Shown: piece by piece, positions 26,320-38,400 of the stretch
Layout of the letters: every line of letters begins with the position of its first letter
Position numbering within the stretch: position 1 is the stretch's first letter
Assembly (NCBI GenBank): GCA_963965975.1
Contig: OZ014418.1
Location: forward strand, 4,538,775 to 4,602,774
DNA from: Xestospongia bergquistia
Lineage: Eukaryota > Porifera > Demospongiae > Haplosclerida > Petrosiidae
Direction: 5' to 3'
Length of the DNA: 64,000 bases
Made by a program: the position numbers and the translations under genes
The notes under the pieces: generated by a model
Seen by the model: the letters and a program-made list of their open reading frames with translations, nothing else
Database searches by the model: none
Told to the model about the DNA's origin: nothing

Positions 26320-26345
26320 GTTTCGTAAGTTGGTTTGCATTGACA
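26292..26345. other. Strand-switch junction between the two satellite arms
   Basis: The + monomer reads normally to GTCCCATAGAG, then jumps to GTGTTATCACAAAC, skipping about 80 bp of the monomer. Both broken sites share AGAGT, so an internal deletion at microhomology fits. The + sequence ends at about 26,313-26,320 and the next bases (GTTTCGTAAGTTGG, then TTTGCATTGACACTC) are a monomer on the other strand. The two sides form an imperfect inverted repeat: 26,301-26,318 against 26,329-26,346, 18-base arms with 13 matches around a spacer of about 10 bases. No foreign sequence lies at the junction. Confidence 0.93.
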
Positions 26346-27604
26346 CTCAAAAGTCTTTGATTTAAAGACTTTAGAAGGTTTAGACTATTTAGTGAAGTTT
26401 GTAAAGTAAACTGATAAGTCTAAAGGACTCTATCGGACTAACTAAATAAACCGCTACTAAAAGTTCAGTAAGTTGGTTTGCATTAACACTTTAAAGTCTT
26501 TAATTTAAAGACGTTAGAAGGTTTATACTATTGAGTCTTTTTTTTAAAGTAAACAGCTCATTCTAAAGGACTCAATGGGGCTAACTAAATAAACTGTTAT
26601 TAACAGTTTAGTAAGTTTGTTTGGATTAACACTCTGAAGTCTTTAAATTAAAGAGTTTAGAAGGTTTAGACTATTGAGTGAAGTTTATCAAGTAAAGAGC
26701 TCGGTCTAAAGGACTCTTTGGGACTAACTAAATAAACTATTATTAACAGTTTTGTAAGTTAGTTTGCATTAACTCTCTAAAGTCATTAATTTAAAGACTT
26801 TAGAAGGTTTAGACTATTGAGTAAAGTTTATAAAGTAAACTGCTCAGTCTAAAGGACTCTATGGGACTAAAGAAATCAACTGCTATTAACAGTTTAGTAA
26901 GTTGGTTCGCATTAACGCTCTAAAGTCTTTAATTTAAAGACTTTAGAAGGTTTAGAGTATTGAGTGAAGTTTATAAAGTAAACAGCTCAGTCTAAAGGGC
27001 TCTATGAAACTAACTAAATAAACTGCTGTTAACAGTTTAGTAAGTTGGCTTGAATTAACACTCAAAAGTCTTTAAATTAAAGACTTTAGACGCTTTAGAC
27101 TATTGAGTTAATTTTGTAAAGTAAACTGATAGGTCTAAAGGACTCCATGGGACTAACTGAAAAAACTATTATTAACAGTTTAGCAAGTTAGTTTGTGATA
27201 ACACTCTAAAGTCTTTAATTTAAAGACTTTAGAAGGTTTAGACTATTGAGTAAAGTTTATAAAGTAAACTGCTCAGTCTAAAGGACTCTAAGGGACTAAA
27301 GAAATAAACTGCTATTAACCGTTTAGTAAGTTGGTTTGCATTAACCCTCTAAAGTCTTTAATTTAAAGACTTCAGAAGGTTTAGACTATTGAGTGAAGTT
27401 TGTAAAGTAAACTGATAGGTCTAACGGACTCTATGGGACTAACTAAATTAACTGCTATTAACAGTTTAGTAAGTTGGTTTGCATTAACACTTTAAAGTCT
27501 TTAATTTAAAGACTTTAGAAGGTTTAGACTATTGAGTAAAGTTTATAAAGTAAACTGCTCAGTCTAAAGGACTCTATGGGACTAAAAAAATAAATTGCTA
27601 TTAA
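26320..27604 (-). repeat. Right-arm monomers next to the switch, keeping the left-arm subtype order
   Basis: About nine monomers. Read as reverse complement and moving away from the switch, the first are: a GACTTATCAG/CACTAAATAG type, a GAATGAGC type with TTTAAAAAAAAGACTC, a GACCGAGCTC type, a CTTTAGTCCC type, a GAGCCC type and a GACCTATCAG type. This is monomers 11/12, 9, 8, 7, 6, 5 of the left-arm 13-monomer unit in the expected reverse order, with number 10 missing. Sequence divergence from the left arm is substantial. Confidence 0.75.
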
Positions 27605-28600
27605 AAGTCTGGTGAGTTGGGTTGCATTAACAATCTAAAGTCTTTAATTTAAAGACTTTAGAAGGTTTAGAGTGTTGAGTGATGTTTACAAAGTAAACAG
27701 CTCTTTCTAAAGGACTCTATGATACTAACTAAATAAACTGATGTTAACAGTTTCGTAAGTTGGTTTGCATTATCACTCAAAAGTGTTTAATTTAAAGACT
27801 TTAGAAGGTTTAGACTATTGAGTGAAGTTTGTAAAGTAAACTGACAGGTCAAAAGGACTCTATAGGACTAACTAAATAAACTGCTATTAACAGTTCAGTA
27901 AGTTGGTTTGCATTAACACTTTAAAGTCTTTAATTTAAAGAATTTAGAAGGTTTAGACTATTGAGTAAAGTTTATAAGGTAGACGGCTCAGTCTAAAGGA
28001 CTCTATGGGACTAAAGAAATCAACTGCTATTAACAGTTTCGTAAGTCGGTTTGCATTAACACTCTGAAGTCTTTAAATTAAAGACTTTAGAAGGTTTAGA
28101 CTATTGAGCGAAATTTATAAAGTAAACTGGTCAGTCTAAAGGGCTCTATGAAACTAACTAAATAAACTGATGTGAACAGTTTAGTAAGTTGGTTTGCATT
28201 AACACTCAAAAGTCTTTAATTTAAAGACTTGAAAGGTTCAGAGTATTGAGTGAAGTTTATAAAGTAAACAGCTCAGTCTAAAGGGCTCTATGAAACTAAC
28301 TAAATAAACTGCTGTCAACAGTTTAGTAAGTTGGTTTGCATTAACACTTAAAAGTCTTTAAATTAAAGACTTTAGAAGCTTTAGACTATTGAGTGAAGTT
28401 TGTAAGGTAAACTGATAGTTCTAAAGGACACTATGGGGATAACTAAATTAACTGCTATTTCTAGTTTAGTAAGTTGGTTTGCATTAACCCTTTAAAGTCT
28501 TAATGTAAAGACTTTAGAAGGATTAGACTATTGAGTGAAGTTTGTGAAGTAAACTGAAAGGTCTAAAGGACTCTATGGGACTAACTAAATAAACTGTTAT
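27605..28600 (-). repeat. Inverted relative of left-arm 14.27-14.86 kb and 8.14-8.54 kb
   Basis: Seven monomers match left-arm blocks by linked rare variants in reverse complement. At 27,605-27,620, GGTGAGTTGGGTTGC mirrors GCAACCCAACTTACCAGA (14,823); at 27,747, TTTCGTAAGTTGG mirrors the CTTACGTAACTG neighbour (14,690); at 27,980, AAGGTAGACGGC mirrors GTCTACCGTATAAAC (14,463). At 28,297-28,480, GCTGTCAACAG, GACACTATGGGGATAAC, GCTATTTCTAGTTTAG, GAAAGGTC and GTGAAGTAAAC together mirror 8,140-8,420 (and 1,574-1,854). Between the two halves the right arm joins what are distant blocks on the left. Confidence 0.85.
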
Positions 28601-31090
28601 TAACAGTTTAGTAAGTTGGTTTGCATTAGCATCTAAAGTCTTTAATTTAAAGACTTTAGAAGGTTTAAACAATTGAGTAAAGTTTATAAAGTAAACTCCT
28701 CAGTTTAAAGGACTCTATTGGACTAAAAAAATAAACTGCTATTAACAGTTTAGTAAGTTGGTTTGCATTAACCCTCTAAAGTCTTTAATTTAAAGACTTT
28801 AGAAGGTTTAGACTATTGAGTGAAGTTTTTTAAAGTAAACTGATAGGTCTAAAGGACTCTATGGTACTAACTAAATTAACTGCTATTAACAGTTTAGTTA
28901 GTTCGTTTGCATTAACACTCTAAAGTCTTTAATTTAAAGACTTTAGAAGGTTTAAACTATTGAGTAAACTTTATAAAGTAAACTGCTCAGTCTAAAGGAC
29001 TCTATGGGACTAAAGAAATAAACTGCTATTAACAGTTCAGTAAGTTGGTTTGCATTAACACTCTAAAGTCTTTAATTTAAAGACTTTAGAAGGTTTAGAG
29101 TATTGGGTAAAGTTTATATGGTAGACTGCTAAGTTTAAAGGACTCTATGGGACTAAAGAAATGAAATGCTATTAACAGTTCAGTAAGTTTGTTTGCATTA
29201 ACACTCTAAAGTCTTTAAATTAAAGACTTTAGAAGGTTTAGACTATTGAGTAAAGTTTATAAAGTAAACTGCTCAGTGTAAAGGACTCTATGGGACTAAA
29301 GAAATAAACTGCTATTAACAGTTATAGTAAGTTTTTTTGCATTAACGCTCTAAAGTCTTTAATTTAAAGACTTTAGAAGGTTTAGATTATTGAGTGAAGT
29401 TTATAAAGTAAACAGCTCTGTCTAAAGGGCTCTACGAAACTAAATAAATAAACTATTATTAACAGTTTAGTAAGTTAGTTTGTGATAACACTCTAAAGTC
29501 TTTAATTTAAAGACTTTAGAAGTTTTAGACTATTTAGTAAAGTTTATAAAGTAAACTGCTCAGTCTAAAGGACTCTATGGGACTAAAGAAATAAACTGCT
29601 ATTAACAGTTTAGTAAGTTGGTTTGCATTAACACTCTAAAGTCTTTAATTTAAAGACTTTAGAAGGTTTAAACTATTCAGTAAAGTTTATAAAGTAAACT
29701 GCTCAGTCTAAAGGACTCTATGGGACTAAAGAAATAAACTGCTGTTAACAGTTTAGTAAGTTGGTTAGCATTAACCCTCTAAAGTCTTTAATTTAAAGAC
29801 TTTAGAAGGTTTAGACTGTTGAGTGAAGTTTTTTAAAGTAAACTGATAGATCTAAAGGACTCTATGGGACTGACTAAATTAACTGCTATTAACAGTTTAG
29901 TAAGTTCGTTTGCATTAACACTCTAAAGTCTTTAATTTAAAGACTTTAGAAGGTTTAAACTATTGAGTAAAGTTTATAAAGTAAACTGCTCAGTCTAAAG
30001 GACTCTATGGGACTAAAGAAATAAACTGCTATTAACAGTTTAGTAAGTTGGTTTGCATTAAGACTCTAAAGTCATTAATTTAAAGACTTTAGAAGGTTTA
30101 GACTATTGAGTAAAGTTTATAAAGTAAACTGCTCAGTGTAAAGGACTCTATGGGACTAAAGATATAAACTGCTATTAACAGTTTAGTAAGTTTGTTTGCA
30201 TTAACGCTCTAAAGTCTTTAATTTAAAGACTTTAGAAGGTTTAGAGTATTGAGTGAAGTTTATAGAGTAAACAGCTCATTCTAAAGGGCTCTATGAAACT
30301 AACTAAATAAACTATTATTAACAGTTTAGTAAGTTAGTTTGTGATAACACTCTAAAGTCTTTAATTTAAAGACTTTAGAAAGTTTAACTATTGAGTAATG
30401 TTTATAAAGTTAACTGCTCGGTCTAAAGGACTCTATGGGACTAAAGAAATAAACTGCTATTAACAGTTTAGTAAGTTGGTTTGCATTAACCCTCTAAAGT
30501 CTTTAATTTAAAGACTTTAGAAGGTTTAGACTATTGAGTGAAGTTTGTAAAGTAAACTGATAGGTCTAAAGGACTCTATGGGACTAACTAAATTAACTGT
30601 TATTAACAGTTTAGTCAGTTTCTTTGCATTAACACTCTAATGTCTTTAATTTAAAGACCTTAGAAGGTTTAGACTATTCAGTAAAGTTTATAAAGTAAAC
30701 TGCTCAGTCTAAAGGACTCTATGGGACTAAAAAAATAAACTGCTATTAACAGTTTAGTAAGTTGGTTTGCATTAACCCTCTAAAGTCTTTAATTTAAAGA
30801 CTTTAGAAGGTTTAGACTATTGAGTGAAGTTCGTAATGTAAACTGATAGGTCTAAAGGACTCTATGGGATAACCCAATTAACTGTTATTAACATTTTAGT
30901 AAGTTTGTTTGCATTAACACTCTAAAGTCTTTAATTTAAAGACTTTAGAAGGTTTGAACTATTGAGTAATGTCTATAAAGTAAACTGCTCAGTCTAAAGG
31001 ACTCTATGGGACTAAAGAAATAAACTGCTATTAACAGTTTAGTAAGTTGGTTTGCATTAAGACTCTTAAGTCTTTAATTTAAAGACTTTA
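28601..31090 (-). repeat. Right-arm monomers with a 7-monomer periodicity
   Basis: About 17 monomers. A subtype with GTGAAGTTTTTTAAAGTAAA occurs at 28,825 and 29,828 (offset 1,003 bp, seven monomers), and its neighbours also correspond (TTAGTTCGTTTGC types, CTCAGTGTAAAGG types and GGCTCTA types). The copies have many differences, so this is an older 7-monomer duplication. Confidence 0.7.
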
Positions 31091-33240
31091 GAAGCTTTAG
31101 ACTATTGAGTGAAGTTTGTATAGTAAACTGATAGGTTTAAAGGACTCAATGGGACTAACTACATAAACTATTATTAACAGTTTGGTAAGTTAGTTTGCGA
31201 TAACACTCTAAAGTCTTTAATTTAAAGACTTTAGAAGGTTTAGACTATTGAGTGAAGTTTATATAGTAAACTGCTCAGTCTAAAGGACTTTATGGGATTA
31301 AAGAAATGAACTGCTATTAACAGTTCAGTAAGTTTGTTTGCATTAACTCTTTAAAGTCTTTAAATTGAAGAGTTTAGAAGGTTTAGACTATTGAGTGAAG
31401 TTTATAAAGTAAACTGCTCATTCTAAAGGACACTATGGGACTAACTAAATAAAATGCTATTAACAGTTTAGTAAGTTGGTTTGCATTAACGCTCTGAAGT
31501 CTTTAAATTAAAGAGTTTAGAAGGTTTAGACTATTGAGTGAAGTTTATAGAGTAAACAGTTCGGTCTAATGGACTCTATGGGACTAACTAAATAAACTAT
31601 TTTTAACAGTTTTGTAAGTTAGTTTGCGATAACTCTCTAAAGTCTTTATTTTAAAGATTTTAGAAGGTTTAGACTATTGAGTAAAGTTTATAAAGTAAAA
31701 TGCTCAGTCTAAAGGACTCTATGGGACTAAAGAAATAAACTGCTATTAACAGTCTGGGGAGTTGGGTTGCATTAACAATCTAAAGTTTTTAATTAAAAGA
31801 CTTTAGAAGCTTTAGAGTATTGAGTGAAGTTTACAAAGTAAACACCTCTTTCTAGAGGACTCTATGAGACTAAATAAATAAACTGCTGTTAACAGTTTAG
31901 TAAGTTGGTTTCCATTAACACTCGAAAGTCTTTAATTTAAAGACTTTAGAAGGTTTAGACTATTGAGCGAAGTTTGTAAAGTAAACTGACAGGTCTAAAG
32001 GACTCTACGGGACTAACTAAATAAACTGCTATTAACAGTTCTGTAAGTTGGTTAGCATTAACACTTTAAAGTCTTTAATTTAAAGACTTTAGAAGGTTTA
32101 GACTATTGAGTAAAGATTATAAGGTAGACCGCCAAGTCTAAAGGTCTCTATAGGACTAAAGAAATAAACTGCTATTAACAGTTTAGTAAGTTTGTTTGCA
32201 TTAACGCTCTAAAGTCTTTAATTTAAAGACTTTAGAAGGTTTAGAGTATTGAGTGAAGTTTATAAAGTAAACAGCTCAGTCTAAAGGGCTCAATGAAACT
32301 AACTAAATAAACTGCTGTTAACAATTTAGTAAGTTTGTTTGCATTAACACTCAAAAGTGTTTAAATTAAAGACTTTAGAAGGTTTAGACTATTGAGTGAA
32401 GTTTGTAAAGTAAACTGATAGGTCTAAAGGACTCTATGGGACTAACTAAATAAACTATTATTAACAGTTTAGTAAGTTAGTTTGTGATAACACTCTAAAG
32501 TCTTTAATTTAAAGACTTTAGAAGGTTTAGACTATTGAGTAAAGTTTACAAAGTAAACTGCTCAGTCTAAAGGACTCTATGGGACTAAAGAAATAAATTG
32601 CTATTAACAGTTTAGTAAGTTTGTTTGCATTAACCCTCTAAAGTCTTTAATTTAAAGACTTTAGAAGGTTTAGACTAATGGGTAAAGTTTATAAGGTAGA
32701 CTGCTAAGTTTATAGGACTCTATGGGACTAAAGAAATGAACTGCTATTAACAGTTCAGTAAGTTTGTTTGCATTAACACTCTAAAGTCTTTAAATTAAAG
32801 ACTTTAGAAGGTTTAGACTATTGAGCGAAGTTTATAAAGTAAACTGGTCAGTTTAAAGGACTCTATGAAACTAACTAAATAAACTGTTATTAACAGTTTA
32901 GTAAGGTCGTTTGCATTAAAACTCTAAAGTCTTTAATTTAAAGACTTTAGAAGGTTTAGACTATTGAGTAAAGTTTATAAAGTAAACTGCTCAGTGTAAA
33001 GGACTCTATGGGACTAAAGCAATAAACTGCTATTAACAGATTAGTAACTGTTTGCATTAACGCTCTAAAGTCTTTAATTTAAAGACTTTAGAAGGTTTAG
33101 AGTATTGAGTGAAGTTTACAAAGTAAACAGCTCAGTCTAAAGGGCTCTATGAAACTATCTAAATAAACTGCTGTTAACAGTTTAGTAAGTTGGTTTGCAT
33201 TAACACTCAAAAGTCTTTAAATTAAAGACTTTATAAGGTT
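31091..33240 (-). repeat. 15-monomer block, copy 1
   Basis: Block of about 2,143 bp. Diagnostic sites recur downstream: GGTTTAAAGGACTCAATGGG at 31,135 and 33,277; GGACTTTATGGGATTAAAG near 31,285 and 33,428; CTGGGGAGTTGGGTTGC at 31,754 and 33,897; CACCTCTTTCTAGAGG near 31,834 and 33,978. Identity is lower than in the 36-monomer block, with several substitutions per monomer in places. Confidence 0.85.
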
Positions 33241-35460
33241 TAGACTATTGACTGAAGTTTGTAAAGTAAACTGATAGGTTTAAAGGACTCAATGGGACTA
33301 ACTAAATAAACTATTATTAACAGTTTGGTAAGTTAGTTTGTGATAACACTCTAAAGTCTTTAATTTAAAGACTTTAGAAGGTTTAGACTATTGAGTGAAG
33401 TTTATATTGTAAACTCCTCAGTCTAAAGGACTTTATGGGATTAAAGAAATGAACTGCTATTAACAGTTCAGTAAGTTGGTTTGCATTAACCCTTTAAAGT
33501 CTTTAAATTGAAGAGTTTAGAAGGTTTAGACTATTGAGTGAAGTTTATAAAGTAAACTGCTCATTCTAAAGGACACTATGGGACTAACTAAATAAACTGC
33601 TATTAACAGTTTAGTAAGTTGGTTTGCATTAACGCTCTGAAGTCTTTAAATTAAAGAGTTTAGAAGGTTTAAACTATTGAGTGAAGTTTATAGAGTAAAC
33701 AGTTCGGTCTAAAGGACTCTATGGGACTAACTAAATAAACTATTTTTAACAGTCTTGTAAGTTAGTTTGCGATAACTCTCTAAAGTCTTTATTTTAAAGA
33801 TTTTAGAAGGTTTAGACTATTGAGTAATGTTTATAAAGTAAAATGCTCAGTCTAAAGGACTCTATGGGACTAAAGAAATAAACTGCTATTAACAGTCTGG
33901 GGAGTTGGGTTGCATTAACACTCTAATGTCTTTAATGTAAAGACTTTAGAAGCTTTAGAGTATTGAGTGAAGTTTACAAAGTAAACACCTCTTTCTAGAG
34001 GACTCTATGAGACTAACTAAATAAACTGCTGTTAACAGTTTAGTAAGTTGGTTTGCATTAACACTCAAAAGTCTTTAATTTAAAGACTTTAGAAGGTTTA
34101 GACTATTGAGCGATGTTTGTAAAGTAAACTGACAGGTCTAAAGGACTCTACGGGACTAACTAAATAAACTGCTGTTAACAGTTCTGTAAGTTGGTTTGCA
34201 TTAACACTTTAAAGTCTTTAATTTAAAGACTTTAGAAGGTTGAGACTATTGAGTAAAGATTATAAGGTGGACTGCCAAGTCTAAAGGTCTCCATGGGACT
34301 AAAGAAATAAACTGCTATTAACAGTTTAGTAAGTTTGTTTGCATTAACGCTCTAAAGTCTTTAATTTAAAGACTTTAGAAGGTTTAGAGTATTGAGTGAA
34401 GTTTATAAAGTAAACAGCTCAGTCTAAAGGGCTCTATGAAACTAACTGAATAAACTGCTGTTAACAATTTAGTAAGTTTGTTTGCATTAACACTCGAAAG
34501 TCTTTAAATTAAAGACTTTAGAAGGTTTAGACTATTGAGTGAAGTTTGTAAAGTAAACTGATAGGTCTAAAGGACTCTATGGGACTAACTAAATAAACTA
34601 TTATTAACAGTTTAGTAAGTTAGTTTGTGATAACACTCTAAAGTCTTTAATTTAAAGACTTTAGAAGGTTTAGACTATTGAGTAAAGTTTACAAAGTAAA
34701 CTGCTCAGTCTAAAGGACTCTATGGGACTAAAGAAATAAATTGCTATTAACAGTTTAGTAAGTTGGTTTGCATTAACCCTCTAAAGTCTTTAATTTAAAG
34801 ACTTTAGAAGGTTTAGACTATTGGGTAATGTTTATAAGGTAGACTGCTAAGTTTAAAGGACTCTACGGGACTAAACAAATAAACTGCTAATAACAGTTCA
34901 GTAAGATGGTTTGCATTAACACTTTAGAGTCTTTAATTTAAAGACTTTAGAAGGTTTAAACTATTGGGTAAAGTTTATAATGTAGACTGCTAAGTTTAAA
35001 GGACTCTATGGGACTAAAGAAATGAACTGCTATTAACAGTTCAGTAAGTTTGTTTGCATTAACACTCTAAATTCTTTAAATTAAAGACTTTAGAAGGTTT
35101 AGACTATTGAGCGAAGTTTATAAAGTAAACTGGTCAGTTTAAAGGACTCTATGAAACTAACTAAATAAACTGTTATTAACAGTTTAGTAAGGTCGTTTGC
35201 ATTAACACTCTAAAGTCTTTAATTTAAAGACTTTAGAAGGTTTAGACTATTGAGTAAAGTTTATAAAGTAAACTGCTCAGAGTAAAGGACTCTATGGGAC
35301 TAAAGCAATAAACTGCTATTAACAGATTAGTAACTGTTTGCATTAACGCTCTAAAGTCTTTAATTTAAAGACTTTAGAAGGTTTAGAGTATTGATTGAAG
35401 TTTACAAAGTAAACAGCTCAGTATAAAGGGCTCTATGAAACTAACTAAATAAACTGCTGT
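33241..35460 (-). repeat. 15-monomer block, copy 2, with one extra monomer
   Basis: Matches 31,091-33,240 at offset about 2,143 bp up to about 34.8 kb and about 2,286 bp (16 monomers) beyond it. The difference is one added monomer: two adjacent monomers with TTATAAGGTAGACTGC-like or TTATAATGTAGACTGC-like segments (about 34,830 and 34,975) stand where copy 1 has one. The last seven monomers (about 34,460-35,460) also resemble the first seven of the following 36-monomer block at offset about 1,000 bp. Confidence 0.8.
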
Positions 35461-38400
35461 TAACAGTTTAGTAAGTTTGTTTGCATTAACACTCAAAAGT
35501 CTTTAAAATAAAGACCTTATAAGGTTTTGACTATTGACTGAAGTTTGTAAAGTAAACTGATAGGTCTAAAGGACTCTATGGGACTAACTAAATAAACTAT
35601 TATTAACAGTTTAGTAAGTTAGTTTGTGATAACACTCTAAAGTCTTTAATTTAAAGACTTTAGAAGGTTTAGACTATTGAGTAAAGTTTATAAAGTAAAC
35701 TGCTCAGTCTAAAGGACTCTATGGGACTAAAGAAATAAATTGCAAGTAACAGTTTAGTAAGTTGGTTTGCATTAACCCTCTAAAGTCTTTAATTTAAACA
35801 CTTTAGAAGGTTTAGACTATTGGGTAAAGTTTATAAGGTAGACCGCTAAGTTTAAAGGACTCTATGGGACTAAACAAATAAACTGCTATTAACAGTTCAG
35901 TAAGATTGTTTGCATTAACACTTTAAAGTCTTTAATTTAAAGACTTTAGAAGGTTTAGACTATTGGGTAAAGTTTATAAGGTAGACTGCTAAGTTTAAAG
36001 GACTCTATGGGACTAAAGAAATGAACTGCTATTAACAGTTCAGTAAGTTTGTTTGCATTAACACTCTAAATTCTTTAAATTAAAGACTTTAGAAGGTTTA
36101 GACTATTGAGCGAAGTTTATAAAGTAAACTGGTCAGTTTAAAGGACTCTATGAAACTAACTAAATAAACTGTTATTAACAGTTTAGTAATGTCGTTTGCA
36201 TTAACACTCTAAAGTCTTTAATTTAAAGACTTTAGAAGGTTTAGACTATTGAGTAAAGTTTATAAAGTAAACTGCTCAGTGTAAAGGACTCTATGGGACT
36301 AAAGCAATAAACTGCTATTAACAGATTAGTAACTTTGTTTGCATTAACGCTCTAAAGTCTTTAATTTAAAGACTTTAGAAGGTTTTGAGTATTGAGTGAA
36401 GTTTATAAAGTAAATAGCTCAGTCTAAAGGGATCTATGAAACTAACTAAATAAACTGCTGTTAACAGTTTAGTAAGTTGGTTTGCATTAACACTCAAAAG
36501 TCTTTAAATTAAAGACTTTAGAAGGTTTAGACTCTTGAGTGAAGTTTGTAAAGTAAACTGATAGGTCTAAAGGACTCTATGGGGCTAACTAAATAAACTA
36601 TTATTAACAGTTTAGTAAGTTAGTTTGTGATAACACTCTAAAGTCTTTAATTTAAAGACTTTAGAAGGTTTAGACTATTGAGTAAAGTTTATCAAGTAAA
36701 CTGGTCAGTCTAAAGGACTCTATGGGACTAAAGAAATAAACTGCTATTAACAGTTTAGTAAATTGGTTTGCATTAACCCTCTAAAGTCTTTAATTTAAAG
36801 ACTTTAGAAGGTTTAGACTATTGAGTGAAGTTTGTAAAGTAAACTGATAGGTCTAAAGGACTCTATGGGACTAACTAAATTAACTGCTACTAACAGTTTA
36901 GTAAGTTTGTTTGCATTAACGCTCTAAAGTCTTTAATTTAAAGACTTTAGAAGGTTGAGAGTATTGAGTGAAGTTTATAAAGTAAACAGCTCAGTCTAAA
37001 GGGCTCTATGAAACTAACTAATAAACTGCTGTTAACAGTTTAGTAAGTTGGTTTGCATTAACACTCAAAAGTCTTTAAATTAAAGACTTTATAAGGTTTA
37101 GACTATTGACTGAAGTTTGTAAAGTAAACTGATAGGTCTAAAGGACTCTATGGGACTAACTAAATAAACTATTATGAACAGTTTAGTAAGTTAGTTTGTG
37201 ATAACACTCTAAAGTCTTTAATTTAAAGACTTTAGAATGTTTAGACTATTGAGTAAAGTTTATAAAGTAAACTGGTCAGTCTAAAGGACTCTATGGGACT
37301 AAAGAAATAAATTGCTATTAACAGTTTAGTAAGTTTGTTTGCATTAACCCTCTAAAGTCTTTAATTTAAAAACTTTAGAAGGTTTAGACTATTGGGTATT
37401 GTTTATAAGGTAGACTGCTAAGTTTAATGGACTCTATGGGACTAAACAAATAAACTGCAATTAACAGTTCAGTAAGATGGTTTGCATTAACACTTTAAAG
37501 TCTTTAATTTAAAGACTTTAGAAGGTTTAGACTATTGGGTAAAGTTTATAAGGTAGACTACTAAGTTTAAAGGACTCTATGGGACTAAAGAAATGAACTG
37601 CTATTAACAGTTTAGTAAGTTCGTTTGCATTAACACTCTAAAGTCTTCATATTAAAGACTTTAGAAGGTTTAGACTATTGAGCGAAGTTTATAAAGTAAA
37701 CTGGTCAGTCTAAAGGACTCTATGAAACTAACTAAATAAACTGTTATTAACAGTTTAGTAAGGTCGTTTGCATTAACACTCTAAAGTCTTTAATTTAAAG
37801 ACTTTAGAAGGTTTAGACTATTGAGTAAAGTTTATAAAGTAAACTGCTCAGTGTAAAGGACTCTATGGGACTAAAGAAATAAACTGCTATTAACAGTTTA
37901 GTAAGTTTGTTTGCATTAACGCTCTAAAGTCTTTTATTTAAAGACTTTAGAAGGTTTAGAGTATTGAGTGAAGTTTATAAAGTAAACAGATCAGTCTAAA
38001 GGGCTCTATGAAACTAACTAAATAAACTGCTGGTAACAATTTAGTAAGTTTGTTTGCATTAACACTCAAAAGTCTTTAAATTAAAGACTTTAGAAGGTTT
38101 AGACTATTGAGTGAAGTTTGTAAAGTAAACTAATAGGTCTAAAGGACTCTATGGGACGAACTAAATAAACTATTATTAACAGTTTAGTAAGTTAGTTTGT
38201 GATAACACTCTAAAGTCTTTAATTTAAAGACTTTAGAAGGTTTAGACTATTGAGTAAAGTTTATAAAGTAAACTGCTCAGTCTAAAGGACTCTATGGGAC
38301 TAAAGAAATAAACTGCTATTAACAGTTTAGTAAGTTTGTTTGAATTAATCCTCTAAAGTCTTTAATTTAAAGACTTTAGAAGGTTTAGACTATTGAGTGA

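Noticed and set aside
26292-26345. Terminal inverted repeats of a transposon at the strand switch
   Set aside because: Both sides are ordinary satellite monomers, there is no internal coding region or target-site duplication, and the symmetry continues for tens of kb.
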